Shown piece after piece: positions 29,980 through 41,441 of a stretch of 64,000 nt of DNA; the stretch's first letter is position 1; each line of letters begins with the position of its first letter. The notes beneath the pieces are model-generated. The model was not told where the DNA came from. It did not search any database and saw only the letters and a list, made by a program, of their open reading frames with translations. This DNA is from Puccinia triticina (Eukaryota; Basidiomycota; Pucciniomycetes; Pucciniales; Pucciniaceae), in NCBI RefSeq assembly GCF_026914185.1, contig NC_070566.1, positions 4,898,001 to 4,962,000 on the forward strand, in the 5' to 3' direction. Made by a program: the position numbers and the translations under genes.

Positions 29980-30708
29980 ATGCTTTTTACTACTAGCTCG
30001 CTATCCAATGTTGTCTTATTTTTTGGGTTTGGAAGTCGGGTAGTCTTTGGAGATAAAGATCATAAGGATGACGACGAAGACTGCCAGATTTACACAGATG
30101 CCCGCTCCCCTACTGCAAGTAAGACTAGGATTCATTTCTCCATCCACTTCGCTGTGGCTTCTTCCTGGCTTTGGTTGTGTGAGAAATGCTAATCTACATT
30201 ACTTTCTTGTTCATTGCCCTCAGCGTGTAATGGGATTTATAAGTGCGCCGGGGGGTGCACCGGGTATGTCAGTGAGTAACCACGCATTCCATTTTCGTTC
30301 GCTTCCTTGTTTTTCTTTTGTGTCGCTGGACTTCCCGAGTTGATTGCCCTTGATCCCTTCCTTTGTTAGCCGCCACCAACTGCACGCGCAGTCAAGAGCC
30401 GAACGACTTGAGGCCACCCCTGACCACTGAGCAATGTACAATCGGATATGGCAAATCGTCGGCAACCATGGCTAGTAAGTCTTATCAACCGTTCTACTAG
30501 TAAAAATATCATTGAACGGTTGATAATAACCTGGACTAAATTTCCAGTTTGCATTAACGAGTATGCCAGCTTCACTTGCTATGGCCCGGCAAGGGGGAAA
30601 GCAGGCGAGTTTGCTGATAACATCATGCATATGCTGTCTTGGTGCTGTCTTGGCCCTATAGCTGACCAACTCTTCGTAATCAGAATGCAAACGCTGTGTA
30701 AATTTTAA
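29980..30708 (+). CDS. Small secreted cysteine-rich protein, 4 exons (candidate effector)
   Basis: The exon model is 29980-30118, 30224-30271, 30370-30474 and 30548-30708. All introns are GT-AG (donors GTAAGA, GTGAGT, GTAAGT) and all phases agree, giving 150 aa. A hydrophobic N-terminus (NVVLFFGFGSRVVFG) resembles a signal peptide ending near residue 24. The mature part starts acidic (DKDHKDDDED) and has eleven cysteines, spaced as in CNGIYKCAGGCTG, TNCTRS, EQCTIGYG, ICINEYASFTCYG and SWCCLG, which suggests a disulfide-stabilised extracellular fold. No family is recognised. Short, secreted, cysteine-rich and multi-exon is the usual profile of rust effector candidates. That role is inference. 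The last exon could be read differently beyond TCYGPARG, because another splice there cannot be excluded. Confidence 0.65.
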
Positions 30709-31204
30709 TCAACAGACCCCCAACAGCCCCCCTCCTCAACCATTTGGCAACTCACAAGGCGGTCCCAACACAACTCCGATCGTTGATACGAATGGCCCGA
30801 AGCGACCGCGTTCATCGGGCACCAGAATCAGAACCAATGCATTCATCTTGTCTCTTGGCACTATCTTCTCTGCTACTTTCCTGTGATGAAATTGGCTATG
30901 GACAAACGCTCTCAGTTCTTATGGCTCTTTATCCTGTGATTAAAAAACGTTTTTCTTTCTTGTGCCCGCACACGAAGTGTTTGGGCAGTTCTTTTTGTTG
31001 AGAAAATCTTGCAAGTTTTCTCACATTTTAAAACGTCTGCCGATTTTATGATTTCGATCCATGTGGAACGCTTCTTGATTACTGTTTGCATAAACATTTA
31101 CTGGTACAAAAGATTTATCAAAATTTGGAAGAAGGTTGGTCTCTCTGGATCGAGTCTTGGAGCTCTGAGGCTCATCTACATGAGAAAGAGCATTTCTCAT
31201 AGAG
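30709..31204. other. Spacer
   Basis: 3' flank of the secreted-protein gene. Nothing else is recognised. Confidence 0.4.
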
Positions 31205-31206
31205 TA

Positions 31207-31404
31207 GGGGTGTTCAAAGTTGAAATCATATTTTTTTCAAATCATAAAATCATAAAATCATAACAATTTTGAGTGATCATTTTTTATGTACCATTTTAGA
31301 ATTGTTGCTCTTTTTTGAGTGATTGGGTGTTACACATTTTTTTCAGATTGGAATTTTATGAATTTATGGTGTTATGATTTTATGCAGTTAACTTTGAACA
31401 CCCC
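31207..31404. mobile_element. 198-bp TA-flanked MITE
   Basis: The ends GGGGTGTTCAAAGTTGAA and TTAACTTTGAACACCCC are inverted repeats flanked by TA (31205-31206 and 31405-31406). The interior is AT-rich with ATCATAAAATC repeats. Size and target suit a Tc1/mariner-type non-autonomous element. Confidence 0.85.
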
Positions 31405-31406
31405 TA

Positions 31407-34400
31407 GTAGATCATGATGTGGTGAGCTGGGGACGAAATGGACAGACAGGCCAGGCAATATTTTGGATGTTAAAAATTTGGAAAACCTTCCACCATAACC
31501 CACACAGATCAACGCGCTTGCTTTGAGACACCACACAAACAGGATAAGAAACCAGTCACATCAGAGAGCATTATTCCAGCTCACAATGAGACCCTGGGAC
31601 AAAGGCCTGCCAAGAAACCCTTTATTGAACCCAACCAAGCTGGACCTCATCTAGTATATTGTAATGTACACAAGCATTGAAACGAGTAACTTTTTTTTTA
31701 CTGAACGGTAATAGTACCAAATACCTATTTACATGAGACTAGAGGCCAAGGTGGCTGCGCCGCTGCAGGGTTTAAAACCCTGAAGACCAAGAACCATCAC
31801 ATTCTATTATTCCTTTTGAGCAAAATTTGAGTTAGGGGCCAGATGGAGGTGATAGGAAGGGTAATCTTCAGTTAACGTGAGGCAAGCATTGGTGATTCAG
31901 TGTTGTGCAGTTTGATTATGACTTGGGAAGTTTTTTCTTGTGATTTGTAAGTGAAACATGCATTGTGGATTTTGATCTGAAGAAATTCAATCTAGATAGC
32001 AAGCAGATAAACCATTAACACATCCATTGGTGGATCAGTCAGACTTACATTTGGTGTGGGAAGGGGGAAAGTATAGACACCAATTAATGATCATTGCCTC
32101 TCATTTAAGGTCCTATGTGGAAATTTTAATGAATGGGTTTTCACAGTATGCAAAAGTGATGTATGGAGGTTTTCCATACAAGAATCATCAGTCAAATGGA
32201 ATTGCTGTAAATATTAAACCCCAGGTTCTAGAGGCCGAGAATCATTTGTCTCTGGTGCAAGCATCTGTGTGTTAAGTCCCCCAATCAGCTCCATCATGTG
32301 AGCCCATGTACAATCTTCATGAGCAACGTCTTCTTCATGGAATTGCCAGTTGTCCTGTTCTGGAGTTGGATCAGCCTCCCAAGGGGGTACCCTTGACCTC
32401 CTCAATTCATCGCGCTGTTGGATGTTGTTCTTGTGTGTGGAATGTTTGACATGCTGGTGCCAGTCCTTTGTCCCTCTTGCTTGGGGAAATACATAGTATG
32501 TAACACCATCTTTGTGGGTTTAGTCTTCTGACAAAGAGGAATATGTGAGCCTGTGTGTCACAAACAACTGAAGTAGTGGAGAAAAGGCATACCTGGCTCA
32601 TCAGTGGGGCCCATTTCAGCCACGGATTGATGATTGCGTGGTCCTGGGCAGGTGAATATGTGAAGTGGGGTCTCAGTGGGTTGTTTTGGATGAGAAGAGG
32701 ATCTTGGCTGGGGAAGGAAGTGTTTATGGTTTCACCTCACCAAGTGCTGGGGAAGGAAGTGTTACAGTTTCACCTCGCCTCACCTCTGAGGTGAAACCAA
32801 GGGTCTCTTCAAGGTGTTTCTGGGGGTTGCTGAATGCGAGCACCCTCCACCCGCATCCCACACCCCTCGGGGCTGCCCTCATGGCTCGCCCGACCCGGCT
32901 CAAAGGCTCCAATGGGGCCTCTCTGGGCCTACGCCTCAACAGGGTGGCAGTACATCCGTGGAGGCATGTGGCCGACTCCCGGGCAACCCCGGGGCCGTAC
33001 TCACCCCAAGGCGCCCCCCTGACCTCCGGTCCTGCCAGCGGCCAGCCTCGGCGACACCATGATGAACCCCCGCCCCCCCCCCCCTCTAACTTAACACAAG
33101 TCCCCCACTTCGGAGGGCCCTGGTACAGCCTGGGCTGGCGCGAAGCGCCCTTGCGCAAAGCGCGACCTCCAAAGGAGGGACTTGGGACTAATGTCCACTT
33201 TTTGGCCTGAGGGATTGAGGCCTTTTGGTGGGTGTTTTTTGCCATTCAAATTTTGACCCTGTTCCCAAAGGGCCCCAGGCATGCCCTTTGGATCATGAAA
33301 CTCGTCTCACTCTTCCCTATCTTTTGCCGCTACACAAGTTTCTGGAAGTCCAAGTGTTCTCCTCCCATGACCCTCCAAACTTATGGTCTTTGGGGTATTC
33401 TGGGCTGTATGACATGTGTGGATTGAACTGACCTTGGAAAACAGTATGCTCATTCAATTCAATTCCACAGGATCCAAGCTCTCCAAGCTCTGGTCAATAT
33501 GCCTTGGCCAATCCAGCTCATGCATCCAATCCTCATTGTGAGGACATGGATATGAAGCCAAGATGGTCAGCTATATTGACCCTTCAGGGCTTCAGCAGAG
33601 GCTTGTTAGTTTTTGCTGTGTGGAGGACAAAAGGAAAAAAGGGCATAAAAAGCCACAAAAGCCCCAAACTCTCAGGCAAAAAGTATGACATAAGTCATAA
33701 GCCTCTCCTACGGAGAGTCCCTTTGGGACATGGCCCCCCCCCCCCTCTGTTTGAGAGGCTTAGTTAGGCTAGCCCCCCCCTTCCGAGGCGGCATAGGGGT
33801 GCCAGATGGGGGCGTCCCTGGGGCGCCCAGGTCAATGGCAATCCCATGTTGCACATGAGGGCGCCACCTTGACTGGTGGCGCCCCGGTTCATGACACTGG
33901 ACAGGGGGAGTCACAATGAATGTTTTGTCATGAGCCCCAGTGGCGCCAATGTGGCGCCTGCACTGCTGGTGCGCCGTCTGGGCGCCCCAAAATTGTGGTA
34001 TCTGCCACGCTGTGTAGCGTAAGCAAATGACATGCGCAAGGTGAGCGGAGTGGGTGGCGCGGCATGTAGCAACCATACTGCATGGCAAACATTTGTAGTA
34101 GGGGCAACCTGCTGCCTTGATGCATAGTTACTGGTACAGCCAGCACTCAACCCTCCATGGTACACACAACATAAAGCATGGAGGGCGACACCACCGCCAC
34201 GCTGCTGCCTCGCGACTGACTGCACAGTTCTTGTAGACATATATACCCAAAAACTCAAGGTGGATGAGTTGGTAAAGGTATATAAACCTGGAGTTTGGAT
34301 TTGTCTAACCCCTGGACGTTCTCTGCCGCTGCACTTCCAGCTGGCAGCTTGTCCTCAACCCGTCCGCTGTTGCACATGTGCAGTTTGAGGGTTAATTCTT

Positions 34401-35134
34401 GATGACCCCCCTTTGAAATTGCTTTAAATGTGGCGCGCTGGGGGTTATCTGCCCAATACTTGCAACCTCTCTAGAAGAAGATGGGTATTGGGTTTGGTGT
34501 TGTTGTTTGGCTTTTTTTTTTCTTATGATTATTTTTTAGGGGAAACCCTTGATCTTTGTTTTTGTGATTGTCTGTCTTTAATAAGCTTAGATTACTCAGT
34601 CTGAGCCATGGGAACCCTGAGCTTGAGCCTTTCAGTGAGAGCTCCCAAGGGGCAGCCCTACAGTTCCTACAAGGTGCTTGCCGCCTTGACCTGCGGCAGG
34701 CAAGGGACTTGTGCTGAGTTGGTGAGAGCCCCGTTGGTCTTGCTTAATATTTACCTGCAAGCTGAATGTCAAGAGATCATAGATGCTTGAGTGAGTCAAA
34801 TGATCAAATCAAGGACAAATCTTGTTTCTCCACACCAGAATCAACCAGTGCACCATGAACACATACTGACATTAATCTGCTCTAGTGTTCAAGGACAGGA
34901 AATATCTACTGGCACTGAGACCACCCTTGACTGAGCCTGACCAAACTGGACTTGACAGATGGCCTGCTGTTGCATCTTGTCATAGGGTTGCTGCTGCACT
35001 CAGAATATGTACTCTGTGTCCCGCAGTAGCCATTGATCTGTTCTGGTAGCACCGTCTCAAATCACACCAATTGTGAGCCTCCTAATGTCACATCTTACCA
35101 GAATCCAGATGTCTAGCTCAAACACTGCAGAAAT
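31407..35134. other. Gene-free repeat stretch
   Basis: No gene is supported over 3.7 kb. GC-rich parts (32800-33200 and 33780-34210) give long frames on both strands, but these have skewed composition, C runs (33067-33083, 33732-33748) and GGCGCC/GTGGCGC motifs like those in the duplicated block at 4.9-8.9 kb. About 33690-33770 is a diverged copy of the repeat at 2864-2945. A GGTGAAAC motif pair near 32730-32800 forms a small palindrome. Confidence 0.45.
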
Positions 35135-35333
35135 TAGGGGGGTTCACAATAGAATTTCAAAAAAAAAAAAATGGAGCCCATTTTAAGGCCTGTAGGAACA
35201 ACTTGTTAAGCTATCCATAATTGGGTGTTCCTTGGCAATCAGATGTTTTTTTAATTTTTTTAAAAATATGTTCATGAAGGCCTTATAATAGGGGGATTCA
35301 CAATTGAAATTTACAAAATATTAGGACTCATTA

Positions 35334-38310
35334 GCCCAGTTCACGTTGGGGCATTTTATGCCCCCAACTAAAATTGGTGTTGCTGATTGATAAAAGCTTA
35401 AAAAGCTTAAAAATGGCCGTGGGAGTCCAACTTTCAGCAAGAGCTGACATTAAACAAGCATGATTTTACACCACGGGAGTGCGCCAACGTCAGTTTGCTG
35501 ATTGTTTTTGCGGGCAACCTGACCCTCCCCAACCCAGCCAAACCTTCTTGCTGGCCGCCGTCGTGGTGTCGCGGTTTGCAGCCACAGTGTCGGGCCAACA
35601 ACAAGTGCTGCCGCATATCTGATGGCAGCAGAGGCAGGTCGTCAACAGGCTGCCCTTGTTCAAACAAATCTCTCAGCAACTCTCCAGGTCGTGAGATTAT
35701 TGTTTTTGGGCAGCCAGGAGCGGCCCGTTGGCAATCAGCTGTTGAGCCACCCGTCATGTGATGGGTGCGTGGGATCATGTACTCTCACCTCTGCCGTGAG
35801 AGGCCATGAGAGTCCAGGCATGAGACACTCAGCGCACAGCAAAAAGATTTTCTAAGCAAGTCTTGAACTGGTGTTGCGCGCAGCCCCAGCTCACACCGCA
35901 TGCAAACAGGTGACGATTTGAAATAATTGTCATCATGGGGATTGTTGCAGGGGGTCGATTTCAAATTGGTGACACCCGCGCAACATGCCAAAATAAAATT
36001 GTCTTGCGGGGAATATGAGGGGACAACTGAGCTGATGCTGCGGGTCTCATTTGCCCTATAAATCAGCGGCGTGCAACATGCCAGCTGCTGCTGTGCCGGG
36101 GACAGCTGACAATCTGCTTGTGTCATGTTGATTGAGCTGTTGCACGGGTGTCACCAACCCGCAATTGAGCCAGCGCGCAAATCCCCATGATGACGATTGC
36201 TTGAAATTGTCACCTGTTTGCATCCGGTGTCAGAGGCAGTGCATCTGCCAACTTGGCCAAATACCAAATAGCTGTTCTTACGGCCCGCAGCGTCACTTCA
36301 CGTTGCATTTGGGGTTGCGGCCGCAGTGACTGCGCCTACTTGCACAGTCACGCGGGCTTGCAACGACAGGGTGACGCTGCATCCCGCAGCAACAGCTACA
36401 TGCCTGTAGTGTGATTGGTTGGCAGGTAGAATTTGAGTGTAGGATGTAGCATCCTCAAGATAGGCTGACCCAATTTTTTGCAAAGTCATTTTTTTTCAAA
36501 AAAAAAAAAGGGGGTTGAGAAATTGACTCCCAAAAATTAAAAAATCGACTCCCAAATTGAGTTTACGTTGCGCGGACCGCCGCGCGACGTCTGTCCCGGG
36601 TCCCCATGACCCAATTTTGACCCGGGGGCATTTTCGGAGTCAATTTTGTAATTCCGCAATCCCAAACAGGAGTCGGAATTTTAATTTTGCAAAAAATGCC
36701 GGAAAATAAAGAAAAATTAAATTCTACAGCACTCTAAATACACTCTCTAGAGCATATTTTAAGCTTCACGGCATTAGCACACCTCAGGGAGACCCTGTGT
36801 AGCCGGGGGCGGATTTGGCGGATTTCCTACTAACGCAATGCGCCATGTCCTGAGATAATATTTTTGCAGTCTGTATTTGTAATTGTAGATAGGAGGGCGG
36901 GGAATCCTTTGAGCTGCCTCCGTTTTTTTATCTCTTCTTGATCAGAAGATATAGAGGGTTCAAGTGAGGATAAGTAGTAGGAAATCTGCCAAATCCACCC
37001 CCCCGGCTTCCCTGAGGTTTTCAAAAGCCGTGAAGCTTAACATATGCTCTAGAGAGTGTATTTATGTGGCAGAAAAACTTTGGGGGCATTTGGATCACCG
37101 TATCTCAGGACATGGCGCATTGCGTTAGTAGGAAATCCGCCAAATCCGCCCCCGGCTACACAGGGTCCCCCTGAGGTGTGCTAATTCCGTGAAGCTTAAA
37201 ATATGCTCTAGAGAGTGTATTTAGAGTTCTGTAAAATTTTGGGGGCATTTGGATCACCGTATCTCAGGACATGGCGCATTGCGTTAGTAGGAAATCCGCC
37301 AAATCCGCCCCCGGCTACACAGGGTCTCCCTGAGGTGTGCTAATGCCGTGAAGCTTAAAATATGCTCTAGAGAGTGTATTTAGAGTGCTGTAGAATTTTG
37401 GGGGGCTTTGGGTGCCCCAGTGCGGAGGTATAAATTTTTCTTTATTTTCCGGCATTTTTTGCAAAATTGAGATTCCGACTCCCGTTTGAGATTGCGGAAT
37501 TACAAAATCGACTCCCAAAATGCCCCCGGGTCAAAATTGGGTCATGGGGACCCGGGACAGACGTCGCGCGGCGGTCCGCGCGACGTAAACTCGATTTGGG
37601 AGTCGATTTTTTAATTTTTGGGAGTTGATTTCTCAACCCCCCAAAAAAAAACCTCTTCATTTTTTTTCTCGAGCTCTCACATGAAATAATAACCTCTGAG
37701 ATGCATAGGAAATGAAATGCTGAGGGAGGCCTTGACGGCAAGCCGGCGGCAAAATGCGGTCATCCTGACCCGGGTGAGCCTTGGCAAGACAGCTTCCGGG
37801 TTGGTTTGACAGCCCTGTGAGCCCAAGTCTCCAGTATCAGATGTGTCAGAAAAAAGGCTGACCTTCGCGAGACGCTGACGACGTGCTGCCCTACATTTGC
37901 ACGGCAGCCCAACAGTGTGTCCTATGTTGTTGGGTTGTTGCTCCGAGGGAGCCCAGGACAAGGACGGCTACTGGGCGGCTGGCAGGCAGCGCGAGTTGGG
38001 TCGAGCCACCGGGTCGTCGCCAGGCAACTGACCGGCAGGCTTGCGGCGGATTGACCGAGGTGGTCGCCTGTTGTCAAGAGGTACGGCAGCCTGACGGTTG
38101 GAGATCCCGACGACGTGCTGCCGTGTGAATGGCTGCCCTGCATTCACACGGCAGCCTGACAGGATGGACACCCTGACGCCGTGCTGCCGTGCATTCACAC
38201 GGTAGGCCAACGTGTGTCCCTTTCTTGTTGGGTTGCCGGTCCGAGGGAGCCGAAATTGCTCTTGTGGTGTAATTAAAATCTTGCTGGTCAAAGCCCAACG
38301 TGAACCGGGC
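35334..38310. mobile_element. Inner nested TA-flanked element, ~3.0 kb
   Basis: The ends GCCCAGTTCACGTTGGGGC and, inverted, GCCCGGTTCACGTTGGGC are flanked by TA (35332-35333 and 38311-38312). It contains an inverted repeat (about 35870-35990 against 36120-36245, core CACCTGTTTGCAT), the fold-back at 36510-37642, and direct repeats of about 85 bp (about 37865-37945 and 38175-38250, ending GGGTTG...CCGAGGGAGCC). No transposase is seen. Confidence 0.8.
36510..37642. mobile_element. Fold-back element with ~350-bp arms
   Basis: The left arm 36510-36857 is the reverse complement of 37261-37642 with small indels. The termini are GGGGGTTGAGAAATTGACTC and GAGTTGATTTCTCAACCCCCC. The arms include CCGCGCGACGTCTGTCCCGGG and TCTAGAGAGTGTATTTAGAG. 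On the right side a ~159-bp unit starting ATCTCAGGACATGGCGCATT is repeated in tandem (about 37102 and 37261). The flanks are A runs, so a target duplication cannot be read. Confidence 0.85.
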
Positions 38311-38851
38311 TATTTAAAAGGTTTTTATGAACATTTTTTTTAAAATTGATAAATTGGACTGATTGATCAGTGGATGACTTCCCGTGGGCTAAAAAGCCAG
38401 ATCTGTCAGGCCAGGTTAAACCTTACTGGCTGGTGAGAACTTGATCTCAATCACTTTTCACCAGCAAGTAAGGTTTAGATCTATGAAATTTTAGTCTGTA
38501 TGGGGGGCGTGGATCCTACAGGAAGTCTTCCAGTAACAGCTGCTGCTGTGCCTTCTACCAAATTTTTAAAATTTTGTTCATAAAGGCCTTAAATTCAGCT
38601 CCAAAGTTTAGTAGAATTCAATTGTGAACCCCCTAATGGGCTCTACTGGAGGACTTCCTGTTGATCTGGAAAGTAAGATCTGAGCCGCCAGATATCAGAT
38701 TTTTCAGGGTAATTGAGGTTCCCAAAGATGCCCAAAGTGATGCAGAGTTCCAGATTCCAGATTTCCCTGAGAAATCTGAAATTCCAGATTTATTCAAAGT
38801 TCACAGGAAGTCATCCAATGTTTTCTGAAAATTCTATTGTGAACCCCCCTA

Positions 38852-39301
38852 TTACCACCATAGCCTTGTTCAAGCAGGTATATATACCTGCTTGAACAAG
38901 GCTATCTGACAAGTTGTTGTACAAACTTTATACCAACAATTTCTATGGACCCACACTGCTAAACTTGTCAGACAATATCTGTACAATAAAAGGTCAGAAA
39001 AACCTGTTGGAGCAGATATTTTATGCAGTGAAAGTAAAAGGAAAAACAATTATTCTGTCTAGTATTCAAATGTACAGATTCTGTTTCCAGTTCCCACTAG
39101 TACATGATCAATGACACTGGTGGTGACAAAGCTCTCACTTTCCAACATGTTTCAAGTTTGGGACAAAATTTGCTGGGTCTTGGGCCAAAATATGTACATA
39201 TAAGGAGGGCAATTCAGTCCCCACATCTAAAAGCCCACATTCATTGCAAGAAATACCTACCTCTCTATATAGGATATTTATATTTCACTTCTGGGTTCAG
39301 A
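38852..39301. other. Upstream region of the 39.3-kb gene, with perfect palindrome
   Basis: The 46 bases 38860-38905 form a perfect palindrome centred on GGTATATATACC, with arms reading TAGCCTTGTTCAAGCAGG. It starts nine bases after the outer transposon end. The rest is AT-rich and presumably includes the promoter and leader of the secreted-protein gene. Confidence 0.7.
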
Positions 39302-41441
39302 ATGAATTTAAAATTCATGCTTGTGGGGTTTTACTTCTTCTGGGCTACTTCTGATGGGGCCATAGGTTCAGTTTTTAGACCTGTTTATGAGGAAACATGT
39401 CACACTAGATGCAGTGATGCCGGTAAATCAAACCCTCTTCAAATATGCACATTTCACTAGAACCTTTCCTTACCTTTCTGATGCTGATTTATTCTGGTTC
39501 TTGATCCATCACCTTCTACACCAACCCAAATCAATCTTCAAAGCACTCAAATGTAGTGGGAAGCCAGAGAGCTCTGGCAATAGTGGAGAACAGTCATCAA
39601 AAGTTTATCATTCCGGGAGGTCACAAAAAGATTCTTTACCCGGAAAACAACCCCTATTGGACACCCCATTAGATACACTTACTCCTCTCAAACGTCAGTA
39701 ACTTTTATGGTTCATAAGGTCTCTAATGATAAGGGTGAATTATTTACTGATGGTGATGATTTCCATTTTGAGGTTTCCAGAGAGCAAAGAAGAAAAGGGT
39801 TAGTCACATTTTTTAGTATTAATTTTCAGTTGCTGATGTGTGATTTAAATGATAGAAAAGAGTTTGATACGGCTCTCCAAGGATACAGTAAGGATTCAGG
39901 AATCGGCAGACAATCTTCACATAAGTACAATTTTAGGAACCCTTGGAGGATTGAAAGGTGAAGAGATGAATTTTATTAAACAGACCAGGGAACAAATCTT
40001 AGTTTGTGTGGATGCAAAGCGTGCGGAATTAGGTGAAAAGGGTGGCTATTATTCCATTGGGAAGTTGGTGGACTTGAATTTAAAGAAATTACAAAAAGGA
40101 GCAAATGATGAGGAGATTTCAAGATGGATTGAATCACTTCATGCAGACCAGAACCAACTGTCTAAATTCAAGGAAAAAGTGAAAAGCTGGGGGCTTGTCA
40201 CTCTATATGAAATCAGAGACAAAATTGTGGATTTTAATCCTACTGAATTTTTTCTCTATAAGAAAGATGCATACCAGAAGTCAGAATATCTAGCTTTTAT
40301 GTTCCAAGCAATGGAATTGTTGTGGAGGAATGACCTTGTTCAGGATAAAGATCTACAAACAATTTGCAAAAATGATACCTTTTTAAGACGGGCCAGCCTG
40401 CATGCAAGAAGCTTGATTTCTAAAAACATGGGCTCCCTTTTTCCTCAAAGCACAGATGAGATATATATCACTGACCAACGGTTTCTTGGACCTTTGGGGT
40501 TACAATTTCTTGAGGGTAAGAGTCCCTCCAACAAATTTCAGTTATAAGCTTTTTCATAAAATCATTGGAAGCTTGACTAACCAGTTTTTGTTTCTTTTCT
40601 TTTTTTTCTTTTTTTTTTTGGAAAAAAATGTACGTATATCACTCCAGCCCTTGAACACAGAGATCAAATGAGGATAAAATTGCACTTGATCTTTCAAAAC
40701 TTTCTGGAAACAGACCAAAGTTATACAAAGACATCAATCTTTGAAAAGGAGAATCTGCAAGCATGGAGGGATTTCTATAACCATTTCAGGAGTGATATAT
40801 ATATCAATCTTTTGAAAGATGGCTAGAAATTGACATACATGAACCAAGATGATGATGGTGTGGCTTCATCAACAGCAATAACGATCAGAAATGATGTCCA
40901 AAATCTTTTGAAACTTTTGATGGAAACGAACAAGCCAAGAAATGTTTACATATATCATGCCAATTTATCAAGAGATATTTGTGAATTTTTGGACATGATT
41001 GAAACTTACATATGTTCAGATGTTATCACAGAAGTCAAAATAGATGATAAAAATCCTAAAGACTACTACCAACTTCTTTTGAAAACATTCAACATTTATT
41101 ATCTAATGCATATGGTTGATTTATTTCCTTGGTTAACACCTAGTCAGATCGAAATCCTACAAGACCATTCAATCAATAAAAGAACAATCAAGAAAGATTT
41201 CAAAAGTGGAGTAATAGTTCTCTATCCAGAATTCAAAGAAATGTACAAAAAGATTGGAATAATAGATAGTAGGTACAAAATACATGTACATTATCTGGCC
41301 AATGTTGGCTTAAAACCATTACTGAGATGGCCACAGCAATCCTCATCCTGGCATTTTTATTCTTGGTGGTTGGGGATGCTGAAACCACATTTTGAACCAA
41401 TAGAATACATGCCTAGAGGTTTCAAACTCATCCATGAATGA
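39302..41441 (+). CDS. Large secreted protein of unknown family (5-6 exons)
   Basis: The start ATG 39302 opens MNLKFMLVGFYFFWATSDGA, a clear signal peptide, followed by ETCHTRCSDA. Phase-consistent exons are 39302-39422, 39544-39697, 39781-39887, 39937-40515 and 40648 onward. The main exon encodes a helical-looking, Lys/Glu-rich protein (MNFIKQTREQILVCVDAKRA; FMFQAMELLWRNDL). In the last part a TAG (40824-40826) lies in frame. Either the gene is broken there, or an 84-bp intron (weak donor GTGATA at 40792, acceptor CAACAG ending 40875) removes it, giving about 556 aa ending PRGFKLIHE at TGA 41439-41441. No domain is recognised. The mature part has few cysteines, unlike the small secreted protein at 30 kb. 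The gene lies beside the nested transposons. An effector-like role is possible but unproven. Confidence 0.6.

Larger units (their letters stand above)
35291..38633. mobile_element. Middle nested TA-flanked element
   Basis: The ends GGGGGATTCACAATTGAAATT and the inverted AATTCAATTGTGAACCCCC are flanked by TA (35289-35290 and 38634-38635). The termini are close relatives of the outer element, so the two are of one family. Net size without the inner element is about 365 bp. Confidence 0.85.
35137..38849. mobile_element. Outer of three nested TA-flanked elements
   Basis: The ends GGGGGGTTCACAATAGAATTT and the inverted AATTCTATTGTGAACCCCCC are flanked by TA (35135-35136 and 38850-38851). Without its contents the element is only about 370 bp (35137-35290 plus 38634-38849), the size of a MITE. 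Tc1/mariner-like by target. Confidence 0.85.

Noticed and set aside
32665..33245. 181-aa plus and 173-aa minus frames
   Set aside because: They overlap fully on opposite strands, have skewed GC-rich composition with a C run, and resemble repeat sequence elsewhere in the window.
35137..38849. A CRISPR-like or bacterial repeat array
   Set aside because: Repeats are inverted termini of nested transposons and one 159-bp tandem pair. There is no regular repeat-spacer pattern, and the genome is eukaryotic.
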